Assembly: GCF_964283195.1 (NCBI RefSeq)
Contig: NZ_CAXYLH010000018.1
Reading direction: 5' to 3' (one strand)
Source of the DNA: Paratractidigestivibacter sp003150175
Lineage (GTDB): Bacteria > Actinomycetota > Coriobacteriia > Coriobacteriales > Atopobiaceae
Length of the DNA stretch: 33,762 nt
Position numbers and translations under genes: made by a program. This document shows positions 24,358 through 32,440 of this stretch, piece by piece (the stretch's first letter is position 1; every line of letters starts with the position of its first letter). Under the pieces are notes generated by a model. The model saw only the letters and a program-made list of their open reading frames with translations, did no database searches and was not told where the DNA came from.

Positions 24358-26328
24358 CTACTCGTTGTCGGCCCAGTTGCTCTTCTGCTGGCCCTTCTTC
24401 TTTACCAGCTTATAGGCGGCGTTCGGCTCGTGGACGCGGCGCCAGGTGGCCTCGTCGCGGCACTCCCCCGCCACGGCCTCGACACGGGTCTCGCCCTCGG
24501 CCAGCGGAATGAAGAGCCTGAACACGTGCGGGTCCTTCGGGTTCTCGCGCACGGTCTCGACCTTCTGGCCGTTGACGAGGAAGGTGACCTCGGGCTGGTT
24601 GGAGTACGCCTTGACGGTGATCGACTTGGCGCAGCGGTCCTCGAAGCGCTTGGAGCACACGTGCACGAAGGGCTCCTTGCTCCACCAGGCCTTGTAGATA
24701 TAGAAGGAGTCCTTCTTGGTCTTGCGGTCGAAGGTGACGAGGCCCTTGTGGTTCATGCCGGGCTCGCCGCCCTGGTCGCGGGCATCGGCCGCGAAGTCGA
24801 ACATGTTCCACACGTGCGTGGCCCAGAAGTACGGGCGGCGCGCGAAGAACTTGAGCATGTACTCGTGGTACACGCACTGGTACTCCTCGGTGTGGTCGTT
24901 GCGGCGCGGGCGCTCGGAGTGGAGGTTCGGCATGGCCTCGCAGCCGTACTCGCTCATGCCGATGGCGCGGTTGCGGTAGAACAGGCGCCAGAGCCCGAAC
25001 CAGGCCTTGTTGAGCCACAGGCCGGGCACGTACCAGCCGAGGTAGAGGTTCCACGAAACGACGTCGGAGATGTGGGCGCTCTTGTTGAAGGGGCCGCACA
25101 TGGCGTAGCAGGCAAGCGTCGTCGGGCGAGTGGGGTCCATGCGGTGGACGAGGTCGTTCAGCACATGGTGGTTGTCCAGCATGTCGGCCTTGTCTTTGGT
25201 CGAGATCGTGATCTCGTTGGAGAGGCCCCACACGCAAATCGACGCGTGGTTGTAGTTCTGGACGATGAGCTCGTGCATCTGGTCGAGAGTGTTCTGGCGG
25301 CCGTTGGGCAGGTGCTCCGAGATGTAGGGGATCTCGGCCCACACGACGAGACCGGCCTCGTCGCAGGCGTCATAGAACACCTGGTTGTGCTGGTAGTGCG
25401 CGAGGCGGACGGTGTTCGCGCCGATCTCCTTGATGAGCTCGATGTCCTCGAGGTGCTGCTCGGGCGTGAGCGCGTTGCCGATGCCCTTGCGGTCCTGGTG
25501 GCGAGAGACGCCGCGCAGCGGGTAGGAGCGCCCGTTGAGGAAGAAGCCCTCGTTCGCATCGATGTGGAAGCTGCGCACGCCGAAGCGGGCGGACACCTCG
25601 TCGAGGGCGGCGCCATCGGCGCCGACGAGCGTCAGGCGCGCGGTGTAGAGGTAGGGGTCCTCCACGCCATCCCAGCGGTGCACGGCCGCGATGGGCAGCG
25701 TGACGTCGGTGCCCTCGCCGGAGGCAACCACGTTGCCCGCGGCGTCCACGAGCTCGACGCGCACCGTGGCGTCGGCCGCAGCAGGCCCGTCGACCCAGGA
25801 CTCGACCTGGACCTGGGCGTCCGCGTCGCCGTCGGCGATATGGGGGGTGACCTTGAGGCCCGGGGTACCGTAGTAGTCGAGCGCGAAGTGCGTCGCGGAG
25901 CAGACGAGCAGCTTCACGTCGCGGTAGATGCCGCCGTAGAAGGTGAAGTCGGCCTTCTGGGGGTAGACGCGGTCGTTCTTCGAGTTGTCGACGGTGACCT
26001 TGAGGTCGTTCGTGCCGGCGACGATCTCGTCGGTCACGTTGACGCGGAAGGTCGAGTAGCCGCCGTCGTGGTGGCAGACGGCCTTGCCGCCAAGCTCCAC
26101 GTCGGCCGTGGCGTTCACGCCGTCGAACTGCAGGTAGACGACCTGCGTGGCGGGGTCGAACGCCGGCGCCTCGAAGGTGCGCTCGTAGGTGCAGGTGCCG
26201 CGCCAGTAATCGTTGCCGCCGTCCTGGCCGTCGACGGCGTTCCAAGTGTGGGGCACGTCGACCGTGACGGGGGCATCGCCCGGCTTGGTGAACTCCCAGC
26301 CCTCGTTGAGGTTGATGTAGGTGCGCAT
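24358..26328 (-). CDS. GH2 beta-glycosidase (beta-glucuronidase or beta-galactosidase)
   Basis: This 656-residue cytoplasmic enzyme has the three-part GH2 build: jelly-roll sugar-binding domain (NLNEGWEF), immunoglobulin-like domain, and TIM barrel. The acid/base is E372 in GLSNEI and the nucleophile is E460 in GMSEYG. N526-H-K528-G matches the NxKG motif used to recognise gut beta-glucuronidases. The surrounding KGLVTFDRKTKKDSFYIYKAWWS, however, resembles bacterial beta-galactosidases more than the KGIFTRxRxPK of E. coli UidA. The operon context (uxaC, uxuA, uxuB just upstream) argues for glucuronide cleavage. I favour glucuronidase on context but consider specificity open. No signal peptide is visible. 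The start at 26328 lies 12 bases after the uxaC stop, with AAGGA spanning that stop. Confidence 0.85.
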   Translation of the reverse strand: MRTYINLNEGWEFTKPGDAPVTVDVPHTWNAVDGQDGGNDYWRGTCTYERTFEAPAFDPATQVVYLQFDGVNATADVELGGKAVCHHDGGYSTFRVNVTDEIVAGTNDLKVTVDNSKNDRVYPQKADFTFYGGIYRDVKLLVCSATHFALDYYGTPGLKVTPHIADGDADAQVQVESWVDGPAAADATVRVELVDAAGNVVASGEGTDVTLPIAAVHRWDGVEDPYLYTARLTLVGADGAALDEVSARFGVRSFHIDANEGFFLNGRSYPLRGVSRHQDRKGIGNALTPEQHLEDIELIKEIGANTVRLAHYQHNQVFYDACDEAGLVVWAEIPYISEHLPNGRQNTLDQMHELIVQNYNHASICVWGLSNEITISTKDKADMLDNHHVLNDLVHRMDPTRPTTLACYAMCGPFNKSAHISDVVSWNLYLGWYVPGLWLNKAWFGLWRLFYRNRAIGMSEYGCEAMPNLHSERPRRNDHTEEYQCVYHEYMLKFFARRPYFWATHVWNMFDFAADARDQGGEPGMNHKGLVTFDRKTKKDSFYIYKAWWSKEPFVHVCSKRFEDRCAKSITVKAYSNQPEVTFLVNGQKVETVRENPKDPHVFRLFIPLAEGETRVEAVAGECRDEATWRRVHEPNAAYKLVKKKGQQKSNWADNE

Positions 26329-26340
26329 GGTGTTGGGTCC

Positions 26341-27756
26341 TTACTCGAAGAATCCGAAGTAGTCGTGGGCGTTGTTGTAGCAGATGTCCTCGACGATGCC
26401 GCCCAGGTAATCCTCGTCCTCGGGCAGGCGACCCAGCTCGACCCACTCGCCGATCGTGTGGCACAGGACGCGGCGGAAGTACTCGTGGCGCGGGTAGCTG
26501 AGGAAGCTGCGCGAGTCAGTGAGCATGCCGGTGAAGTTGCCCAGCAGGCCCTGCTCGGCAAAGGTGGTGATCTGCTTCTTCATGCCGGAGAACGTGTCGT
26601 TGAACCACCAGGCGTTGCCGAACTGGATCTTAGGCTTGGCAGGCGAGCACTGGAAGGCGCCCGCGAGCGAGGCGAGGCCGAGCCAATCGGCGTCGTTCAG
26701 GCTGTAGAGGATGCACTTGGGCAGCCCGTCGGCCTGCTCGGCGGCGTCGAGGAGGCACTTGATCTGGTAGACCATGTCGGGCTGGTCGCCCACGGTGTCG
26801 AAGCCCGCGTCCACGCCGAGCTTCTCGAAGTTCTTCGACGAGTCGTTGCGGAAGCAGTTCATGTGGAGCTGCAGCGTCCAGCCGCGGCGCTCGTACTCGC
26901 CCATGAGGAAGAGCGTGAGGGCGGTCTGGTAGGCCGCGGCCTCGGAGGCGGAGCAGCCCTCCTCGTTGAGCGCGCGGCAGACGATCTCGTCGACCTGCTC
27001 ATCGGTGGCGGGGCAGAACACGAAGGAGTTCATGCCGTGGTCGGCCAGGCGGCCGCCGACCTCGTGGAAGTAGTCGAGGCGCTGGCGCGCGGCGGCCTTC
27101 AGGGACTCCCAGTCGGTGACCTCGGTGCCCGAGACCTCAGAGAGCTTGTCGCAGTAGTCGGCGAAGCCCGCGGCGCTGATGTTCATGAGGCCGTCGGGGC
27201 GGAAGGTCGGCAGGACCTTGAAGCCGTTGTCGGCCTCCTCGGCGGCGAGAAGCTTGTGGTAGGCGAGGTCGCTCGCCGGGTCGTCGGTCGTGCAGACGCA
27301 CTTCACGTTCATGCGCTGGATGAGGCGCTTGGCGGTGAAGTCCGGCGTGGCCAGAAGCGCGTTGGCGCGCTCCCAGATCTCCTCGGCGTTCTTGCGGCAG
27401 ATGGTGAGGTCGATGCCAAAGAAGCGGCGGAGCTCCAGGTGGCTCCAGTCGTAGATCGGGTTGCCGATGGCGCGCTCGACAGCGTCGACGAAGGCCAGGT
27501 ACTTGGCGTGGTCGTCGTCGCCGCGGATCACGGACTCGGGCGTGCCGTTCGCGCGCATGAGGCGCCACTTGTAGTGGTCGCCGAAGCCGTTGTCGTAGAG
27601 CCAGACCTGGGCGAGGTTCTCGTAGCTCTTGTTCTCGTAGATCTCAGCGGGAACGAGGTGGCAGTGGTAGTCGATGATCGGCATCTTCTCCGCGTGGCAG
27701 TGGTAGAGCTTGCGCGCCCACTCGGTGTTCAGCAGGAAGTCGTCGCCCAGAAGCAT
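26341..27756 (-). CDS. uxaC: Glucuronate (uronate) isomerase
   Basis: This 471-residue enzyme converts D-glucuronate to D-fructuronate (and galacturonate to tagaturonate). The N-terminal LLGDDFLLNTEWARKLYH followed by IIDYHCHL with H31 and H33 is the family signature of this amidohydrolase-fold isomerase. Length equals the usual 470 residues. The ATG at 27756 lies one base after the uxuA stop codon (TAG-C-ATG), so translation is coupled. It is the third gene of the uxuB-uxuA-uxaC-GH2 operon. Confidence 0.95.
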   Translation of the reverse strand: MLLGDDFLLNTEWARKLYHCHAEKMPIIDYHCHLVPAEIYENKSYENLAQVWLYDNGFGDHYKWRLMRANGTPESVIRGDDDHAKYLAFVDAVERAIGNPIYDWSHLELRRFFGIDLTICRKNAEEIWERANALLATPDFTAKRLIQRMNVKCVCTTDDPASDLAYHKLLAAEEADNGFKVLPTFRPDGLMNISAAGFADYCDKLSEVSGTEVTDWESLKAAARQRLDYFHEVGGRLADHGMNSFVFCPATDEQVDEIVCRALNEEGCSASEAAAYQTALTLFLMGEYERRGWTLQLHMNCFRNDSSKNFEKLGVDAGFDTVGDQPDMVYQIKCLLDAAEQADGLPKCILYSLNDADWLGLASLAGAFQCSPAKPKIQFGNAWWFNDTFSGMKKQITTFAEQGLLGNFTGMLTDSRSFLSYPRHEYFRRVLCHTIGEWVELGRLPEDEDYLGGIVEDICYNNAHDYFGFFE

Positions 27757-27757
27757 G

Positions 27758-28861
27758 CTACTCGCCGTCCTTCACGATGTCGCCGACCTTGCCCAGGGCC
27801 TCCCAGACGCCGTTGATGTAGGCGATGCCGAGGGCGCGGTCGTAGAGGCCGTAGCCCGGGCGGCCGGTCTCGCCCCAAATCATGCGGCCGTGGTCCGGGC
27901 GCATGTAGCCGTCGAAGCCGTTCTTGTGGAGCATGCTCATCATGCGGACGAGGTCGAGCGAGCCGCAGTTCGTGGGGTGCGGAGCCTCATAGAAGTCCTT
28001 GTTGCCGGGGACCTCGGGGCTGATGTACTTGATGTTGCGCATGTGCACGAAGTGGATGCGGCCGCGGGCGGAGAACTCGTCGAGGATGTCGTAGACGTTG
28101 TTCGCGGGGTCCTCGGCGATGGAGCCGCAGCACAGGGTGATGCCATTGTAGGGGGTGTCGACCGCGTTGCAGATCCAGTCGAGGTCGTCGCGGTTCTTGA
28201 CGATGCGCGGCAGACCAAAGATGGAGTACGGGGGATCATCGGGGTGGATGGCCATCTTTACGTCGCACTTCTCGCAGGTCGGCATGATGGCCTCGAGGAA
28301 ATAGACGAGGTTCTCGCGGAGCTTGGCCTCATCGATGTCCTTGTACGCGTCGAGAAGGGCGCGGACCTGGGTCAGGCGCTCGGGCTCCCAGCCGGGCAGG
28401 GTGAAGTCGCCGGAGCCGCTGGAGACGCGATCGATGATCTCCTGCGGGTCGTCGGGGATGTTTGCCTTGACGAAGGCGAGGGTCTTCGAGCCGTCGGGCA
28501 GGGTGTAGTCGAGGTCGGACTTGACCCAGTCGAAGACGGGCATGAAGTTGTAGCAGATGCACTTGATGCCCTCGGCGGCGAGGTTCTCGATGGTCTGTTT
28601 ATAGGCCTCGATGTGGGCGTCGCGGGTGGGCAGGCCGATCTTGATGTCGTCGGAGACGTTGACGGACTCGATGCACTCGAGCTTCAGGCCGGCGGCCTCA
28701 ACCTGCTCGCGCAGGGCGTGGATGCGCTCGCGGGGCCAGACCTCGCCCGCGGGGATGTCGAAGAGCGTGCCGACGATGCCGGTGCAGCCCGGGATCTGGG
28801 CGATCTGCTGAAGGGTGATCTTCTCGGACTCGGGTCCGTACCAACGGAAACTAAGCTGCAT
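27758..28861 (-). CDS. uxuA: Mannonate dehydratase
   Basis: This 367-residue enzyme dehydrates D-mannonate to 2-keto-3-deoxy-D-gluconate (KDG). The N terminus MQLSFRWYGPESEKITLQQIAQIPG and the segments IKCICYNFMPVFDW and HMRN are characteristic of UxuA, a TIM-barrel metal enzyme. Length agrees with the shorter Gram-positive form. The start at 28861 has AAGGAA upstream. It lies 114 bases after uxuB, a gap with two hairpins, and is tightly coupled to uxaC. Confidence 0.94.
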   Translation of the reverse strand: MQLSFRWYGPESEKITLQQIAQIPGCTGIVGTLFDIPAGEVWPRERIHALREQVEAAGLKLECIESVNVSDDIKIGLPTRDAHIEAYKQTIENLAAEGIKCICYNFMPVFDWVKSDLDYTLPDGSKTLAFVKANIPDDPQEIIDRVSSGSGDFTLPGWEPERLTQVRALLDAYKDIDEAKLRENLVYFLEAIMPTCEKCDVKMAIHPDDPPYSIFGLPRIVKNRDDLDWICNAVDTPYNGITLCCGSIAEDPANNVYDILDEFSARGRIHFVHMRNIKYISPEVPGNKDFYEAPHPTNCGSLDLVRMMSMLHKNGFDGYMRPDHGRMIWGETGRPGYGLYDRALGIAYINGVWEALGKVGDIVKDGE

Positions 28862-28884
28862 GTGTTGGGTTCCTTATCTCTAGC

Positions 28885-28906
28885 GCGGGGATAGCCCCGC
28901 GTTTTT
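28885..28906 (+). terminator. Plus-strand terminator-like hairpin before uxuA
   Basis: GCGGGG-atag-CCCCGC followed by GTTTTT is a textbook intrinsic terminator read on the plus strand, where no gene is present. On the minus strand it is a hairpin in the uxuA leader, about 20 bases upstream of the ribosome binding site. Confidence 0.6.
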
Positions 28907-28923
28907 GCGGGCAGTATGGGGAA

Positions 28924-28963
28924 GCGCGCGGGAGGGACCCGGTCGTGGGGCCCTCCCGTGCGC
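28924..28963 (-). terminator. Stem-loop in the uxuB-uxuA gap
   Basis: GCGCGCGGGAGGG pairs with CCCTCCCGTGCGC over 13 bp with one G-U pair and a 14-base loop, right after the uxuB stop codon. The minus-strand tail is TTCCCC, so it may act as a weak terminator or a 3' stabiliser that sets the uxuB to uxuA ratio. Confidence 0.45.
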
Positions 28964-28975
28964 TGCCTTACAGGT

Positions 28976-30592
28976 TTAGAGGTACTTGTGGATGGTCGCG
29001 CGAACGGCGCCGGGGCCTGCGAGCATCTCGAGCAGGTAGCCCTCGATCTTCTCGCCGAGGCCTGCCTTGTAGAGGTCGAGGGTGAAGATCTCGGTGTTCG
29101 AGAGGATCGGCGCGGCGGCCGCGTGAACGGCGTCGGCGTCGGCGGCGCCCAGCTTGAGGTCGGCGACGCGGGCCTGGAGCTCGGCGAGCAGCGGGTCGGG
29201 GCTGCACTCGAAGGCGTTGCCCTCGTCGTCGACGGCGGTGAGGTAGCGCAGCCAGCCGGCGATGGTCAGCGGGATGTAGGTGAGGCCGCTCACGTCCTTG
29301 CCGGCGGCGAGGTAGGCGTTCAGGGTGTGGCCATAGCGGATGGCGACCTTCTGGGAGGTGTCCGTGGCGATGCGCTGCGGGGCGTCGGGCAGGGACTTGT
29401 TGACGAGGCGCTCGCTGGTGAGCTCGTCGATGAAGGCCTGTGGGTCGATGACCTTGGGGTCGACGACCACGGGCAGGTCCTCGTCGTAGCCGAGGTGGTG
29501 GACCAGGGAGGCGAGGTCGGCGTCCTCCATCTCCTTCCAGATGCGGTCATAGCCGAGCAGGCAGCCGAAGACGGCGAGGCAGGTGTGCAGCGGGTTCAGG
29601 CACGCGGTGACCTTCATGGTGTCGGCGCGCTCGGCGGTCTCGCGGTCGCAGAGGATCACGCCGCCCTCGTCGAGGGCGGGGCGGCCGTTGGGGAAGGAGT
29701 CCTCGATGACGAGGTAGTGGCAGGCCTCGGTGTTCGCGAAGCCGGCGAAGGTCGGGCCCGCGGTCTTGATCAGGCCGAGGTCCTCCCAGCCCTGAGACTC
29801 CAGCGCGGACTCGGTCTCGGGCGAGGGGTTCGGGGTGATGCGGTCGATCATGGACCAGGGGAAGCTCACGCGGGACTCGTCGCCCACGTAGTCGACGAAG
29901 CCCTGCTCGACCTTGCCCGCGGCGAGCCAGCCCTCGGCAACGGTGAGGATCGCCTCACGGAAGCGGCGGCCGTTCTGGCTGAAGTTATCCGTGGAGACCA
30001 TGGCGATGGGGGTCGCGCCGGCCTGGTAGCGGGCGTAGAGGAGCGCCGCGACGATGCCCATGGTGCTCGCGGCGCCCTCGGGGCCCGCCTCGAGCTCGGC
30101 CTTGACGTAGCCGAAGAGCTCGCCGGCGGCGTCGCGCAGGCCGTAGCCCTTCTCGGTGATGGTGAAGGTCACGAGCTGGAGCTCGGGGCTCTCGAAGTAG
30201 CGCTTGGCGCGGGCGAGGTCCTCGGGGCGCTGGGAATTCGCGAAGACGCCGTCGGCGGTCACGGCGAGGAGGTTCTCGTCGAGGGTGCCGTCGGCGTTCA
30301 TGATCACCTGGAGGATATCGTAGTTGTAGGGGGCATAGACCTCGTCGAGGGTGAAGGGACGGAAGGTCTCGGCGACCACGACGCCGCGGTCGAGCAGGCC
30401 TTTGTTGGCCAGGGCCTGGGCGATCTGCGCGTGGAAGGCGCGGTAGAGGTTGCCGCCGCCGAAGTGCATCCAGACGGGCTGCTTTTTGCCGGCGGCCTTG
30501 ACGGCGTCGACGTCGTAGGCGGGCAGCTTGACGCCCGCGGCGACGAGCTCCTCCTTGCAACCCCGCCAGTTCTTGAGCGAAAGCGATGCCAT
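28976..30592 (-). CDS. uxuB: Fructuronate reductase (mannitol dehydrogenase family)
   Basis: This 538-residue long-chain polyol dehydrogenase reduces D-fructuronate to D-mannonate with NADH. The nucleotide-binding start is seen at PVWMHFGGGNLYRAFHAQIAQ; STDNFSQNG and KVTACLNPLHTCLAVFG carry the family's catalytic Lys, Asn and His. Mannitol dehydrogenase or tagaturonate reductase would share the fold, but the neighbouring uxuA and uxaC and the absence of uxaA point to fructuronate. It is the first gene of the operon. The start at 30592 has GGAG followed by AAGGG upstream. An operator copy lies about 60 bases upstream. Confidence 0.9.
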   Translation of the reverse strand: MASLSLKNWRGCKEELVAAGVKLPAYDVDAVKAAGKKQPVWMHFGGGNLYRAFHAQIAQALANKGLLDRGVVVAETFRPFTLDEVYAPYNYDILQVIMNADGTLDENLLAVTADGVFANSQRPEDLARAKRYFESPELQLVTFTITEKGYGLRDAAGELFGYVKAELEAGPEGAASTMGIVAALLYARYQAGATPIAMVSTDNFSQNGRRFREAILTVAEGWLAAGKVEQGFVDYVGDESRVSFPWSMIDRITPNPSPETESALESQGWEDLGLIKTAGPTFAGFANTEACHYLVIEDSFPNGRPALDEGGVILCDRETAERADTMKVTACLNPLHTCLAVFGCLLGYDRIWKEMEDADLASLVHHLGYDEDLPVVVDPKVIDPQAFIDELTSERLVNKSLPDAPQRIATDTSQKVAIRYGHTLNAYLAAGKDVSGLTYIPLTIAGWLRYLTAVDDEGNAFECSPDPLLAELQARVADLKLGAADADAVHAAAAPILSNTEIFTLDLYKAGLGEKIEGYLLEMLAGPGAVRATIHKYL

Positions 30593-30650
30593 GGTCGGTC
30601 CCTTCTCCTTGTCGCCGCGCCGACGCTGGTCAGCGCTGTGAATACCTAAA

Positions 30651-30662
30651 CTGATATACCAC
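30651..30662. promoter_or_regulatory. Locus operator copy upstream of uxuB
   Basis: CTGATATACCAC matches the motif at 11 of 12 positions. A minus-strand -35 box TTGACC (plus 30699-30704) with CAGACT 18 bases downstream places the operator just past the start of transcription, the same layout as at GH3 (2). Confidence 0.65.
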
Positions 30663-30821
30663 TTTTGCGGCTCTAGTCTGGACCCATGGGCCGCGGACGG
30701 TCAAGTTATATCGGTAAGCGTAGGCAAGTTGCGGTGGGACCTCGTTGTGAGCAGGGCTTTTGCGCCGCGACAGCTTCGCAGGGCGCACACATACGGCACG
30801 CGAGACTAGTATGCGAGCGGG

Positions 30822-31511
30822 TCAACGGCCGAAGGGGCTCGCGTCCGCGAAGTATTCGGGGTGCTCGGCGACGATCTTGTCGTAGTCGTAGCGGGACTTC
30901 TGCAGGTGGTCGGACACGAGGTAGCTCGCGTAGTTCACGTCCTTCGTCGCGAGGGCGCGGCGCATCTGGCGGTGCTGGCCCACGACTTCCTCGGGGTCGA
31001 CGCCCTTGGTGATGGCGGAAAGCCAGCGGAAGCGCTCGAAGTGGGTGTTCGTCAGATTGAGCCACTGCCAGATCACGGGGCGGCCGGCGATGTCATAGAG
31101 CGCGGCGTGCATGGCGTTGTCGGACTCGAAGAAGGCGCGCTTGTCGTCGGCGTCGAGGGCTTCTTGCTGGTCACAGATCAGCTCGTCGATGCGTTCGAGC
31201 CCGGTCGCGTCGATGCGCGCGCAGCACTCGGCGATGATCTCGCGCTCCAGGCACTCGCGCGAAAGGCGCGCGGCCTCGGCATAGCGCATGTTGATCTTCG
31301 AGACGTACGTACCGCTCTGGGGCACGGACTCGACGAGGTCCTCCTGGGCCAGGCGCAGGAACGACTCGCGCACCGGCGTGCGCCCGAGCTCGAGCTCCTC
31401 GCAGAGCTCCTTGATGCCGAGTTTCATGCCCGGGGTGTAGTCGGCGAAGATGATCCTCTCGCGGATCATCTCGTATGCCTGGCTCTGCAGGCTGTCCGGT
31501 TCCTTTGCCAT
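30822..31511 (-). CDS. GntR-family (FCD/FadR subfamily) regulator
   Basis: This 229-residue protein has an N-terminal winged helix (GIKELCEELELGRTPVRESFLRLAQEDLVESVPQSGTYV) and an all-helical FCD ligand domain. The FCD domain has the Asp/His pattern expected of metal-dependent members (FFESDNAMHAAL, GQHRQMRRAL, VSDHLQKS). FCD regulators such as UxuR and ExuR bind hexuronate intermediates. Its place next to the uxu operon makes it the best candidate for binding the CTGATATACCAG sites, one of which overlaps its own putative -10 box. GAGAGG lies upstream of the start at 31511. It runs in the same direction as uxuB, 229 bases apart, with no clear terminator between. Confidence 0.9.
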   Translation of the reverse strand: MAKEPDSLQSQAYEMIRERIIFADYTPGMKLGIKELCEELELGRTPVRESFLRLAQEDLVESVPQSGTYVSKINMRYAEAARLSRECLEREIIAECCARIDATGLERIDELICDQQEALDADDKRAFFESDNAMHAALYDIAGRPVIWQWLNLTNTHFERFRWLSAITKGVDPEEVVGQHRQMRRALATKDVNYASYLVSDHLQKSRYDYDKIVAEHPEYFADASPFGR

Positions 31512-31541
31512 TCCTCGCCTCTCTTCTTCGGTTTGCGTGCC

Positions 31542-31553
31542 GAAGTATATCAG
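31542..31553. promoter_or_regulatory. Locus operator half upstream of the GntR gene
   Basis: GAAGTATATCAG keeps nine contiguous bases (GTATATCAG) of the motif CTGGTATATCAG (reverse strand form). It overlaps a minus-strand -10-like TATACT (plus 31544-31549), implying negative autoregulation. Confidence 0.55.
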
Positions 31554-31575
31554 TCGCGGAGGCGCGTGCCCGGCA

Positions 31576-32376
31576 CTACTCGGCGAGAAGCGCCGTGAGC
31601 TTTGCGGGAACGCTGCCGACGAGCTCGATGCGGTCGTTCAGGCCCCGCAGGGCGGGCTGGCCGGACTCCATGAGGAAGGGGTGGCCGACGTAATCGAGCA
31701 TCTCGGCGTCGTTGAAGTTGTCTCCGAAGGCGGCCATGTCCGCCGCCGCGATGCCGAGCTCGCCCGAGATCGCCGCCAGCGCCGAGCCCTTGTCCACGCC
31801 ACGGCACATGACGTCGAACCAAGAGGCCCCCGAGACCACGACCTTGAGCGCGTCGCCGAAGCGCTCCTCGAAGGCGGGCGCCGCCGCGTCGAGGTCGGCG
31901 GGGTCCTTCGCATAGAAGCTGACCTTGAGGAAATCCTCGTGGATCTGGTCGAGCGAATCGATCGGGGTCGTGCGTGTCCCGACCTCGTTGACCAGGTGGT
32001 CGATGAAGGCGGGCGAGCTGGCGAAGGCGTAGTTGGTGTGGACGCCGGAGACCAGAAGCTCGAGCCTGGGGTCGGCCATGATCGCGCGGCAGACCTCCTC
32101 GCCCAGGTCGCGGGGCATGCAGCGCTTGAGGAGCACCTCGTCATCGAGCATGACGAGCGAGCCGTTCTCGCAGAGGTAGAGGATATCGTCGGCCACGGGG
32201 GCAAAGAGACGGCGCAGGTTGTAGTACTGCCGGCCGCTCGCCGCGAGGAAGCGGACGCCGCTGGCCGCAAGGCCGCGGATCTGGTCGAAGACCTCGTCGG
32301 GGACCTCCCGCGCGCCATCGAGCAGCAGCGTTCCGTCGAGGTCGGCCGCGATCAGCCGTATGCCGTTCATTGCCAT
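31576..32376 (-). CDS. Cof-type HAD-superfamily hydrolase
   Basis: This is a 266-residue phosphatase of the HAD IIB (Cof/YidA) group. Motif I is D12-L-D14-GTLL, motif II lies near FLAASGRQY, and motif IV is FGDNFNDAEML. These enzymes dephosphorylate sugar phosphates or flavin-type metabolites, and the exact substrate cannot be read from sequence. The start at 32376 has GGAGAG six bases upstream. It lies 64 bases downstream of the EamA transporter gene on the same strand and may be cotranscribed with it. No link to uronate use is evident. Confidence 0.9.
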   Translation of the reverse strand: MAMNGIRLIAADLDGTLLLDGAREVPDEVFDQIRGLAASGVRFLAASGRQYYNLRRLFAPVADDILYLCENGSLVMLDDEVLLKRCMPRDLGEEVCRAIMADPRLELLVSGVHTNYAFASSPAFIDHLVNEVGTRTTPIDSLDQIHEDFLKVSFYAKDPADLDAAAPAFEERFGDALKVVVSGASWFDVMCRGVDKGSALAAISGELGIAAADMAAFGDNFNDAEMLDYVGHPFLMESGQPALRGLNDRIELVGSVPAKLTALLAE

Positions 32377-32440
32377 GTGCGTCTCTCCGTTGTGGGTCGA
32401 GGTGGTATGGATGCGGGGAGCCGGGCAGAATTGTGCCATA

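Noticed and set aside
24430..27816. Plus-strand open frame of over 1100 codons opposite the GH2 and uxaC genes
   Set aside because: Antisense shadow crossing two real genes; biased composition and no motif.
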